In this document: piece after piece, positions 14,326 through 21,486 of the stretch
Layout: each line of letters opens with the position of its first letter
Numbering within the stretch: the first letter of the stretch is position 1
NCBI GenBank assembly: GCA_000531095.1
Contig: HG799465.1
Span: forward strand, 630,820-663,892
DNA from: Gemmata massiliana
Lineage (GTDB): Bacteria; Planctomycetota; Planctomycetia; Gemmatales; Gemmataceae
Length of the DNA: 33,073 nt
Direction: 5' to 3'
The notes under the pieces: model-generated
What the model saw: only the letters and a program-made list of their open reading frames with translations
Database searches by the model: none
Told to the model about the DNA's origin: nothing
Position numbers and translations under genes: made by a program

Positions 14326-15448
14326 TTACGATCGAAAGTCCATCGCCTTGAGCAGCGCGGCCTTGTTCACGTTCTCCTTCGAGATCGTGATGTAGTCCGA
14401 GCTACCGGGGAAGGTCGTGAGCGGTTGGAACACGAGTCGGCAGCGCTCGTAGTGCATCAGCCCGAAGAGCGGCGGGTTCGCGCCGCGCACCTTGCGAATC
14501 TCGTCGATGGATTTCTTGAGCGCCTTGCCCTCGGCCCCCGCTCCAATGAGTGCGTGAAGCGTGAGCGCGCCCATTGTGATCGGGTAAACGGTCTGCCCGG
14601 GCTCGTCGCCGTCCTCGGCCTTACCGACCTCGTAGTCGCGCAGCACGACCTCTTCTTGCAGTTCGGTATCGAGGTCGAGCGGACCGGGCACGTGCTTCGC
14701 CAAGCGATCGAGCGCGCTCTGCGGCGACCACGCGAGGAACTGGTCCCATCCGGTGAACGGCTTGCCCACCGTGACCGTGCTCTGGTCGGTCAGGGCCAGG
14801 CGCCAGCCGCTAGTTTCGTCGCCGGAAACGGTCGCGTTCGCGATGTTCAACGTCGTGCGTTCGAGGAACAGGAACGGCGCGAATTTCTGCTTCTGCGGCA
14901 GGTGCAAAAACCCTTCCGGCGGGATGTCCTGCCCCTTTTTGAGCGGGAACACCGCGGACCAACTGAGTTTCTGACCGGCCTTCACAGCCCCTGCGTCCGC
15001 GATCGCACGCAGCCGGAACTCGAACGCGACGAAAGCGTGCTCCGCGACCTTCTTGACCGCACCCAAGCACACGACCTCTACCGCGGGCAGCGGTTGCGCG
15101 GGGGGGCGACCACGTGAGGCGGTCGTACTCTTTCTCGTCGCTGGTGTCGAGTGCGTGCCCCATTCCGCGGCTGAGCAACCACGCGCGGTTGAGGAAGAAC
15201 GTGAGCCGGCGGCGCGAGAAGCTCTTTTCCTGGCGCGTGAACCGGCCGAGTTCCTCCGTCGCCACGCGGAGCGTGCCCCCGAGCCGCAGGAGGCGCAGGC
15301 GCGCGGCCTCTTGCATCGCGCCGGAGAGCGTTTGGCGGGTCGCGTCGGACGCGGTGGTGAGGCCGCCGAGGAGCAGGTCTTCGACCGCGGCCGACAGTTG
15401 GTCGAGCGTGGCGCGGAGCTTCGGGCGGTCTGCGGTGGGCGGCAACAT
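14326..15448 (-). CDS. Unknown helical/mixed protein of the AAA-VWA cluster, frameshifted
   Basis: The protein is read in two frames. From the ATG at 15448 the first part runs MLPPTADRPKLRATLDQLSA to YDRLTWSPP. The continuation AQPLPAVEVVCLGAVKKVAE to LLKAMDFRS is in another frame, ending at 14326. The switch falls in a run of seven C (minus strand; 15100-15106). Removing one C restores a single frame of about 373 aa. The N-terminal 100 residues are helical and resemble the product of the preceding small gene, which ends 3 bases upstream. The C-terminal 250 residues are mixed alpha/beta, with no motif I recognise. Codon use looks normal on both sides, so either the lesion is recent, it is an assembly error, or slippage restores the frame. 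Confidence 0.7.
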
Positions 15449-15451
15449 GGG

Positions 15452-15799
15452 TCACTCGTCCCCTTCCGGTTCGGCTTCGTCGTCCCGGGGCACGGCAACC
15501 GGCGGGCTGAGCGCCCCGCGTGCGACTTCGAGCGTGAGCATCCGGTCGAACAGCCGGAACGTGGTGACCGCCCGCATGAGCGCGGGCGCTGCGGCGCGCT
15601 CGCCGGCTTGGACGGCGTCGACCAGCGTACCCAACTTCTCAGCGAGGTGCTCGGCCCCGGCGGTGCGGAACTCGTCGCGGAGCGCGGTCAGTTTCGCGAC
15701 GTCGGTCGGCCCGGCGGCGCGCACCCCGCGCACCACGAGGTCGTCCATCGCGGCGTGGAGCCGGTCGAGCGCGTCGCGGAGTTCGGCGATCTCGTCCAC
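15452..15799 (-). CDS. Small helical protein of the AAA-VWA cluster
   Basis: 115 aa, ATG at 15799. It is predicted all-helical (MDEIAELRDALDRLHAAMDD, RDEFRTAGAEHLAEKLGTLV, RAVTTFRLFDRMLTLEVARG) with an acidic tail (PRDDEAEPEGDE). Its helices align by eye with the N-terminus of the next gene (ALDRLHAAMDDLVVRGV against TLDQLSAAVEDLLLGGL), so the two probably arose by duplication of one helical module. The stop is 3 bases from the next start, so translation is likely coupled. No family name is recognised. It may be an adaptor between SWIM proteins and the ATPase, which is inference from context only. Confidence 0.75.
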   Translation of the reverse strand: MDEIAELRDALDRLHAAMDDLVVRGVRAAGPTDVAKLTALRDEFRTAGAEHLAEKLGTLVDAVQAGERAAAPALMRAVTTFRLFDRMLTLEVARGALSPPVAVPRDDEAEPEGDE

Positions 15800-15820
15800 A
15801 GTCGGCCTCGGTTCGGTCCT

Positions 15821-15926
15821 GGGACCGCGGGCGTCCCACCCGCACAGACAGAAATAAACAGATCACTTCCGAACTACACGTACCCACACACTCGAAACAA
15901 GAAGCGGGCGGGATGCCCGCGGTCCC
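15821..15926. repeat. 23-bp inverted repeat
   Basis: Arms 15821-15843 and 15904-15926 (GGGACCGCGGGC... and ...GCCCGCGGTCCC) are reverse complements with two mismatches, separated by 60 bases of AT-richer DNA. It lies between the large BRCT-SWIM gene and the small helical gene, four bases past the former's stop. Confidence 0.88.
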
Positions 15927-15929
15927 GGG

Positions 15930-18332
15930 TTACATCGTGTAGAAGTCCTCGGGCACGGTTTCGGTGGGGCGCCAGTCGATCTCGCCCGCTTCCACGCCCC
16001 GATACTTCAAGAACGTCTCGCTCAGGGCGTCTCGGTCGATGACCGGCTTCTGGTCCTTGCTCGCGCTGACCCAGTTGTCCGCGGTCGCGGGGTCGAGAGT
16101 ACCGGACTTCGCCAGCCCGATGACCAGCACGAGCAGGTGCTTGCACAGCGCACCGTGGAGCCCGCCGCACGCTCTCAAGTTCTGCGTGCCGCAACAGAAC
16201 TGCCCGTCCGACGCGAGCCGGCACGAGTACACGAGATCCTTGTTCGATTGACTTTTGACGATCCCGACGAGGTTCGCGTCCGTCAGGTCCGCGTAGAGCT
16301 GGTAACTCTCCGACTTGAGCATTGATGTCGCCTTCTCGACCCGCTCGGATTCGACTTTCTTCGGCAAGTCTTTAAAAAACGTGTCGAAGTCCATGCTCCC
16401 GGGCACCGCCGTTGGCGCGCGCCGCGGACCGGGGCGCGGCCCCTCACCCTTCCAAATCAGGTTCTCGGGGGCCTTGAAGCCGACCGGGAAAAGCGTGCGT
16501 TCGTCGAATTGCGCGTTCTCGAACCGGGCGCCGTCCAGATGTGCTCCCGTGAAGTCGGTACCGAACAGTCTCGTGTTGTTCAGGTTCGCGTTCCGCAAAT
16601 TCGCGTTAACGAACGACGTCTTCTCGCATTTGCTGAACTGGAGTTCCGCGCCCGCGAGGTTCGCGTTCGCGAAGTCCGCGCCGTACAGATCGCTGCCCCA
16701 CAACTTCGAGCCGGACAGGTTCGCGCCCGCAAACCGGCTGTCGCGTAGGTCTTCGCGGCGCGCCATATCGAGCCCCATCAGGCGCCCGTCGCGCAGGTCG
16801 AGCCCGCGCAGGTTGTAGCGCTGCCGCTCGCGGAAGTCGATCGCGTGCCAGACGCTCGGCCCCTTATCGCGGATCTGCTCCACCAGCTCGTCGCGCTTCC
16901 GGCGGGCTTCCGCTTCTTGCGCCTTCTGTTGCTCGGTTAGAGGGATGCCGTTTGAGAGGTCCATGCCGAACGCCTCGGCCCAAGCCGCAATTGCCATTGT
17001 CCGGAGCTTGGTCCCACGCACGTTCCGGCTGCCGTGTGCGCGTATCGTGTCGAGCCGGAGCGTCGCCTTCGGCCACCGATCCGCCAGATTGAGCAGCCCC
17101 TGCTGGAACGTCGGCGCGGCGATCGTGCTTTGGATCTCCGTCCCGCTGCGGTAGTGGTTCGCGGTCGCGCGAATTCCGAGTTGCCCCACGCGCAGGCTCA
17201 TCTTCGCGTGCTCGTTCTTGCCCAGATCGACGTCGACGGTCGTCTCGAAGTCCTTCGCACTCGACGCGGCCTTCACGAGCGCCTTCAGGTTCGGTCCGGC
17301 AGCGCGGGCGATGGGCGGCGCGAAATTCTTGGCCTTCGAGAAATCCACGCCCTGGACGTTCGCGCCGGTCAACCCGGCGCCCGCGAAGTCCGCACCGGCC
17401 ACGTTCGCGCCGGTGAGGTCCGCGCCGGCGAGCGCCACGTCGCGCAGATCGGCGTTCCGCAAATCCGCGCCGCGGAGCGATGTTTCCCGCAAATCGGCCT
17501 TGTTCAAGTTGGCGCCCACGAGTTTCGCGCCCGTGAGTTGCGCCCCGTGCCCCCGGAACCGAGTCAGGTTCGCCTTCGAGAAGTCGCACCGCTCGAACGT
17601 GGTGCCCTCGCTCTCGGCGTCGCTCAGGTCCGCGCCGCGGAAGTCACCGTCGGTGAATTGGGAGCGCCCGATCCGGATCTCCGACATGACCGCGTCGCGG
17701 AAGTCGCACTCCTCGTAGGACGCTTGCGCCGCCCACGCTTGCTTCAGATCCGCGTCGCGGAAACTGCACTTCTTCGCCTTATTGAGCGTGACCCGGCCGA
17801 GCTTCGCGCCATCGAACTTGGCGCCCTCGATTGCGTGCGTCGTGGAGAGGATCGCTTGCGAGCAGTTCACGGAGCGGAAGTCGACGCCGTTCAGCAGCGC
17901 CCCACCCAACTTCGCCCCCTCCATGTGCGTGCCGCGGAGGTCGACTTTGCTCAGATCGACGGGCAGCCCCGCGGTGCGGCACAGCGCCTGGAACGAGTTC
18001 CAGTATTCGGGTGTTGGTTCGAGCCTTTTGATCCGGGCCACGAACTCGGCCGCATTGGGTAGCACGAGCTTCGCGAACGAAGTCAGGTCGAGCACCGTGA
18101 GCCCCGGGCGCCGCTTCTCGATCCGCGCGACGGCACCGGGCACCTTTCCGCCGCGCCCCTCGCCGTAGACGAGGTAATTGAACGTCCCGGTCGGTGGACC
18201 GACGGTACCACCCGCGTTCTTGACCCAAACGTCCTTGTAATGATTGATATCGTGAGCGAACTTCCCGACGAACGCGACCGTCAGCCCCGCGAGTGCTCCC
18301 GCCGTTCGTGTGTTCGTGCCCTGCTTCGCCAT
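15930..18332 (-). CDS. BRCT-like / pentapeptide-repeat / SWIM zinc-finger protein
   Basis: 800 aa, ATG at 18332. Residues about 14-92 have the pattern of a BRCT domain (LAGLTVAFVGKF, NAGGTVGPPTGTFNYLVYG, GLTVLDLTSFAKLV). Residues about 128-335 are a first pentapeptide-repeat block (A(D/N)LxG units such as GADLRNADLRDVALAGADLT). Residues 340-490 form an unclassified mixed domain. Residues about 505-612 are a second pentapeptide block (GANLSGSKLWGSDLYGADFA). Residues about 650-800 are the C-terminal module shared with four neighbours, with a SWIM-type zinc ligand set (Cys713/714, Cys722, Cys730, His732 in ALCKHLLVL) and the tail EIDWRPTETVPEDFYTM. BRCT and SWIM domains suggest nucleic-acid or protein-complex binding. 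It sits 12 bases after the SWIM-only gene, in the middle of the putative operon. Confidence 0.82.
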   Translation of the reverse strand: MAKQGTNTRTAGALAGLTVAFVGKFAHDINHYKDVWVKNAGGTVGPPTGTFNYLVYGEGRGGKVPGAVARIEKRRPGLTVLDLTSFAKLVLPNAAEFVARIKRLEPTPEYWNSFQALCRTAGLPVDLSKVDLRGTHMEGAKLGGALLNGVDFRSVNCSQAILSTTHAIEGAKFDGAKLGRVTLNKAKKCSFRDADLKQAWAAQASYEECDFRDAVMSEIRIGRSQFTDGDFRGADLSDAESEGTTFERCDFSKANLTRFRGHGAQLTGAKLVGANLNKADLRETSLRGADLRNADLRDVALAGADLTGANVAGADFAGAGLTGANVQGVDFSKAKNFAPPIARAAGPNLKALVKAASSAKDFETTVDVDLGKNEHAKMSLRVGQLGIRATANHYRSGTEIQSTIAAPTFQQGLLNLADRWPKATLRLDTIRAHGSRNVRGTKLRTMAIAAWAEAFGMDLSNGIPLTEQQKAQEAEARRKRDELVEQIRDKGPSVWHAIDFRERQRYNLRGLDLRDGRLMGLDMARREDLRDSRFAGANLSGSKLWGSDLYGADFANANLAGAELQFSKCEKTSFVNANLRNANLNNTRLFGTDFTGAHLDGARFENAQFDERTLFPVGFKAPENLIWKGEGPRPGPRRAPTAVPGSMDFDTFFKDLPKKVESERVEKATSMLKSESYQLYADLTDANLVGIVKSQSNKDLVYSCRLASDGQFCCGTQNLRACGGLHGALCKHLLVLVIGLAKSGTLDPATADNWVSASKDQKPVIDRDALSETFLKYRGVEAGEIDWRPTETVPEDFYTM

Positions 18333-18344
18333 GTGAACTCTCGG

Positions 18345-18869
18345 TTACGCGGAGTAAAAGTCTTCGGGGATAGTGTCCGTCGGGCGCCAGTCGATCTCGC
18401 CCGCCTCCATGCCCTTGTACTTTAGGAAGGTCGCGGTCACCACGTCCTTATCCGGCTTGTAACCGTCCGCGGTCAGCCCCTTCTTCCGCGCGCCGCGGAG
18501 CCACTCCAGCGCCGTTGCCGGGGCTAGGTGCCCCGCCTTCACCAGCCCGACGACGAGCACGAGCAGGTGCTTGCACGGCGACCCGCGCGACACGACGCAC
18601 TGGATCAGATTCTGCGTGCAGCACGAGTATTTACCGTCGCTCGCGAGCCGGCACGCGTACACGCGACTCCCCGATGATTGGCTGCGTACCACGCCGCACA
18701 AGAACTCGGGCTGCACGTCCGCGTAGAGCTGGAACTTCTCGCCGCGGAGCATCGTCAGCGCTTTCGCGAGCTTGGCGGAATCCGAGACGCCGCGTGCGCC
18801 GTCGAGGAAGTCGTCCCACTCGGTGCGCGCGGCCGGGATTTTGGGTTGGGTCGCTTTGGTCTTCGCCAT
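18345..18869 (-). CDS. SWIM zinc-finger protein, minimal paralogue without pentapeptides
   Basis: 174 aa, ATG at 18869. It consists almost only of the shared C-terminal module: WDDFLDGARGVSDSAKLAKA, MLRGEKFQLYADVQPEFLCG, VYACRLASDGKYSCC, GSPCKHLLVLVVGLVKAGHL, and the tail EIDWRPTDTIPEDFYSA. Zinc-site cysteines and CKH are intact. The N-terminus is a short basic MAKTKATQPKIPAAR. It lies 9 bases from the upstream gene and 12 from the downstream one. Because the module stands alone here, it must be able to fold and act without the repeats. Confidence 0.85.
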   Translation of the reverse strand: MAKTKATQPKIPAARTEWDDFLDGARGVSDSAKLAKALTMLRGEKFQLYADVQPEFLCGVVRSQSSGSRVYACRLASDGKYSCCTQNLIQCVVSRGSPCKHLLVLVVGLVKAGHLAPATALEWLRGARKKGLTADGYKPDKDVVTATFLKYKGMEAGEIDWRPTDTIPEDFYSA

Positions 18870-18878
18870 TGGTGCGTC

Positions 18879-20006
18879 TCACATTGCGTAGAAGTCTTCC
18901 GGAATGGTTTCGGTGGGGCGCCAATCGATCTCGCCGGCCTGCACGCCCTTATACTTCAGGAACGAATCGGCGATGTGGCTCTGCACGGTCTTGTTCCAGC
19001 GCGGCCCCTTCTTGTTCGCCGCGACGACCCACTTGTCCGCGGTCGCGGGGTCGAGTTGCCCGGCCCGCGCGAGACCGATGAGCAGCACGAGCAGGTGCTT
19101 GCACGGCTCGTTGGACAGCCCCATGCACTGTTCCATGTCCACCGTGCCGCACGAGTACGTGCCGTCGTCCGTGAGCACGCACGAATAAACCGTGTCAATG
19201 TCCCGCTGGCTCCGGACGATCCCGCGCACCATTGTCGGTTCGATCTCGGAGAAGATCTGGTTCCGCTCCTTCTTGAGCATGTCGAGCGTGCGCTTCATGC
19301 GCTTCTCGTCAATGTTCGTGTGCAAGCGGGCCATGAGACCGTTGATGTCCTGCGCCGCGGCCTTCTTCCCTTTCCCGACCAGGCGCGGATCGGTGCCCTT
19401 TCCCTGCCACCGCGCCTCGCCCGGGATCACAAACCCGGCGGGCCACTTGGTCGTCTGGTCGAAGGACGCGCCGGACAGGTTCGCGTCGGTCAGCACCGCG
19501 TCCGTGAAGTCCGCGCCGGTGAGATCGGTTTCGAGCAAATTGGCGCGCGTCAGATCGGCCTTCACGAACTTCGCCCGGAGGAACCGCCCCTCCCACAAAT
19601 CGGTCCCAACGAGTTTGGCGGCGCTGAAATCGGCGTCGCGCCCGTTGAACCCGCGCAAGTTCGCATCAATTAAATCGGCTCCGTGGAAATCACCCGCCAG
19701 GAACGACGCGCCGACTCCGTTCGCACCAACGAGTTTCGCGCCCGCAGCTTTAAGTTTCGTAGCCGATAGCCCGCGGAAATTGATCTCCGCGAGGTCCGCA
19801 CCACACAGATCGGCGCTCGTGAGTTTGACGGCCTTCCGCTCAGCCACGGTGAGCTTGTTCCACTTTTTCACACCGGCCGCGCCGCTCTTAAGCACCTCGA
19901 CCCAATTGACGTCGGCCTTGGGCGCGGGTTTCTTCGCGACCGATTTCTTCGCGGTCGGCTTTTTTGTCGCGGGCGCGGTTTTCGTGGCAGGTTTCTTCTT
20001 GGCCAT
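18879..20006 (-). CDS. Pentapeptide-repeat / SWIM protein with H1-like basic tail
   Basis: 375 aa, ATG at 20006. Residues 1-32 are a Lys/Ala/Pro/Thr-rich tail (MAKKKPATKTAPATKKPTAK) like histone H1 or bacterial DNA-binding tails. A linker motif follows (WVEVLKSGAAGVKKWNKL, about 36-53), then pentapeptides about 66-180 (GADLIDANLRGFNGRDADFS), a WPAGF...RWQGKGTDPR junction, and the SWIM module (MLKKERNQIFSEIEPTMVRG, TYSCGT, EPCKHLLVLLIGL) ending EIDWRPTETIPEDFYAM. A 43-base stretch at 19211-19253 is identical to 20405-20447 in the next paralogue. It lies 3 bases from the upstream gene. Confidence 0.86.
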   Translation of the reverse strand: MAKKKPATKTAPATKKPTAKKSVAKKPAPKADVNWVEVLKSGAAGVKKWNKLTVAERKAVKLTSADLCGADLAEINFRGLSATKLKAAGAKLVGANGVGASFLAGDFHGADLIDANLRGFNGRDADFSAAKLVGTDLWEGRFLRAKFVKADLTRANLLETDLTGADFTDAVLTDANLSGASFDQTTKWPAGFVIPGEARWQGKGTDPRLVGKGKKAAAQDINGLMARLHTNIDEKRMKRTLDMLKKERNQIFSEIEPTMVRGIVRSQRDIDTVYSCVLTDDGTYSCGTVDMEQCMGLSNEPCKHLLVLLIGLARAGQLDPATADKWVVAANKKGPRWNKTVQSHIADSFLKYKGVQAGEIDWRPTETIPEDFYAM

Positions 20007-20009
20007 GAG

Positions 20010-21140
20010 TCACATCGCGTAGAAGTCTTCGGGGATGGTTTCGGTGGGGCGCCAGTCAATTTCGCCCGCCTGAGCGCCTTTATATTTCAAAAGTGTGTCG
20101 CTCACCTGATCTGCAATGCGTTCGTCCCATTTGTGCTTCTTTCCGCCGGCCGCGACGATGAACCGGTCGGCCGCGCTCGCGTCGAGTTGCCCCGCCTTCG
20201 TCAACCCGATGAGCAGCACGAGCAGGTGCTTGCACGGTTCCCCGCGGAGCCCCATGCACTCGGCCAGATCGGGCGTGCCGCACGAGTACGTTCCGTCCAC
20301 TTCGATCAAACACGAGTAGACCAAGTCCGGCTCGCGCTGGCTGCGCACCACGCCGCGCACAACGGCCGGTTCGATCTCGGAGAACAGTTGGTTCGTGCCG
20401 GTCTTCCGGACGATCCCGCGCACCATTGTCGGTTCGATCTCGGAGAACAGTTGGTTCGTGCCGGTCTTCAGCCTCTCCACGGTCCGCGTCATGCGGTTCG
20501 CGTCGATGACCTTGTTGAGGCGCGCGAGGAGCCCGTCGAGGCTCACCGCGACCGCCTCGTCGCCCACGCCGTTGAACCGCGGGTCCGGGGCGTCGGGCGA
20601 CCACTTCGCGCCGGCGGGCGGTTCGTACCCCGCGGGCCACACGGTGGTCTGATCGAAGACTAGCTCAGCGAACACGGTCCCGGTCAAATTCGCGTCGGTA
20701 AAATCCGTCCCGGTAATGTCCGCGCCCGTGAGATCGGCCCCGCTCAGATCGGCCCCCACGAACTTCGCCCCGACCAAACGCCCGCCCTGCAGCGACACGT
20801 TGGGTAACTTCGCCCCGGTAAGGTCCGCGTTGCGGGCACAGAACTTGGTCATCTCCGCGCCGGCGAAGTTCGCCCCACGCAGATCGGCCTCGATGAACGA
20901 CCCTCGCGTGAGTGTCGCGTCGGCGAAATCGACCCCGGCGCCCTGAAACTTCAGGACCGATTGCCCGCCGAAGTTGATGCCCGCGAGGTCGCACCCGGTG
21001 TAGTCGCCGCGCCCGAGCTTCGTCATTTGCCGCGCCGTCTCGGAGCGCTCGTTCCACTGCGCGACGCCCGTGCGCCCGGTCCGCAGCGTCTCGGGCCAGT
21101 CGATTTCCGGGGGCGGGGCGGGTTTCTTCTTCGTAGCCAT
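20010..21140 (-). CDS. Pentapeptide-repeat / SWIM protein with internal duplication
   Basis: 376 aa, ATG at 21140. Short basic start (MATKKKPAPPPEIDWPETLR), motif GVAQWNERSETARQ, pentapeptides about 45-160 (GADLSGADLTGADITGTDFT), junction VWPAGYEPPAGAKW, then the SWIM module (YSCGTPDLAEC, EPCKHLLVLLIGLTKAG) with tail EIDWRPTETIPEDFYAM. The segment before the zinc site is doubled: KTGTNQLFSEIEPTMVRGIV is followed at once by KTGTNQLFSEIEPAVVRGVV, a 63-base in-frame tandem duplication (20344-20469). A 346-base gap with repeats precedes this gene, so a promoter may lie there. Confidence 0.86.
   Translation of the reverse strand: MATKKKPAPPPEIDWPETLRTGRTGVAQWNERSETARQMTKLGRGDYTGCDLAGINFGGQSVLKFQGAGVDFADATLTRGSFIEADLRGANFAGAEMTKFCARNADLTGAKLPNVSLQGGRLVGAKFVGADLSGADLTGADITGTDFTDANLTGTVFAELVFDQTTVWPAGYEPPAGAKWSPDAPDPRFNGVGDEAVAVSLDGLLARLNKVIDANRMTRTVERLKTGTNQLFSEIEPTMVRGIVRKTGTNQLFSEIEPAVVRGVVRSQREPDLVYSCLIEVDGTYSCGTPDLAECMGLRGEPCKHLLVLLIGLTKAGQLDASAADRFIVAAGGKKHKWDERIADQVSDTLLKYKGAQAGEIDWRPTETIPEDFYAM
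20344..20469. repeat. 63-bp in-frame tandem duplication inside the SWIM paralogue
   Basis: Units 20344-20406 and 20407-20469. Bases 20368-20406 and 20431-20469 are identical (GGTTCGATCTCGGAGAACAG and onward). The remaining part of the second unit matches the neighbouring paralogue at 19211 rather than the first unit, which points to recombination between the two genes. Confidence 0.88.
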
Positions 21141-21194
21141 GTCGTGTGAATTCTGTTGGTGATTCAGGCAGTATCAGATCTCGCGAAGCAATAT

Positions 21195-21272
21195 TTGACA
21201 GGATTAACAGGATCAACCGGATCAAAACCAGGTGCGTTTTCTGGATCTTGTGAATCCTGTTAATCCTGTCAA
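21195..21272. repeat. AT-rich imperfect inverted repeat
   Basis: Left TTGACAGGATTAACAGGATC and right GAATCCTGTTAATCCTGTCAA (last part) pair over about 18 perfect bases, with weaker pairing further in toward a GTGCGTTTT loop. It is AT-rich compared with its surroundings. Confidence 0.85.
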
Positions 21273-21310
21273 AAACTCTTCTTTTCTCGCCGGCCGTGTC
21301 GATGCGGCGC

Positions 21311-21395
21311 GTTTGGTTTATAGTTCGGTGGTACAGGCCTCTGGCCTGTGTGAGCGCCTCCACAGGCCAGAGGCCTGTGCCACCGAACCAAACAC
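21311..21395. repeat. Inverted repeat of the ACAGGCCTCTGGCCTGTG type
   Basis: Right arm to 21395 and left arm from 21311 pair over 27 bases with one mismatch, then again at GTTTGGTT after a 5-base insertion (TATAG) in the left arm. Each arm itself contains the palindrome AGGCCTCTGGCCT, so the element can fold in two ways. Confidence 0.88.
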
Positions 21396-21431
21396 AACCC
21401 TCACCGTAAATAACCAGCCCCTGTTGCTCTC

Positions 21432-21459
21432 ACCGGCCGGCTCACACCGGCCGTTCGCC
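21432..21459. repeat. Single arm of family C repeat
   Basis: 28 bases beginning ACCGGCCGGCTCACACCGGC and ending GTTCGCC. The same sequence occurs as an inverted pair at 28769-28796 and 28876-28903 (one to two mismatches). Confidence 0.85.
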
Positions 21460-21486
21460 CGGACCGCCGCCACCGGGCACCGGGGA

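Larger units (their letters stand above)
21141..21486. other. 346-base gap with three repeat elements inside the SWIM gene series
   Basis: No credible gene. It holds the inverted repeats at 21195-21272 and 21311-21395 and a single family C arm at 21432-21459. It is the longest gap among the five SWIM paralogues, so it may carry a promoter for the downstream genes; I see no clear -35/-10 pair. Confidence 0.6.

Noticed and set aside
17034..18062. A 342-codon + strand frame with apparent repeats
   Set aside because: The periodicity is only the antisense image of the pentapeptide repeats in the BRCT-SWIM gene.
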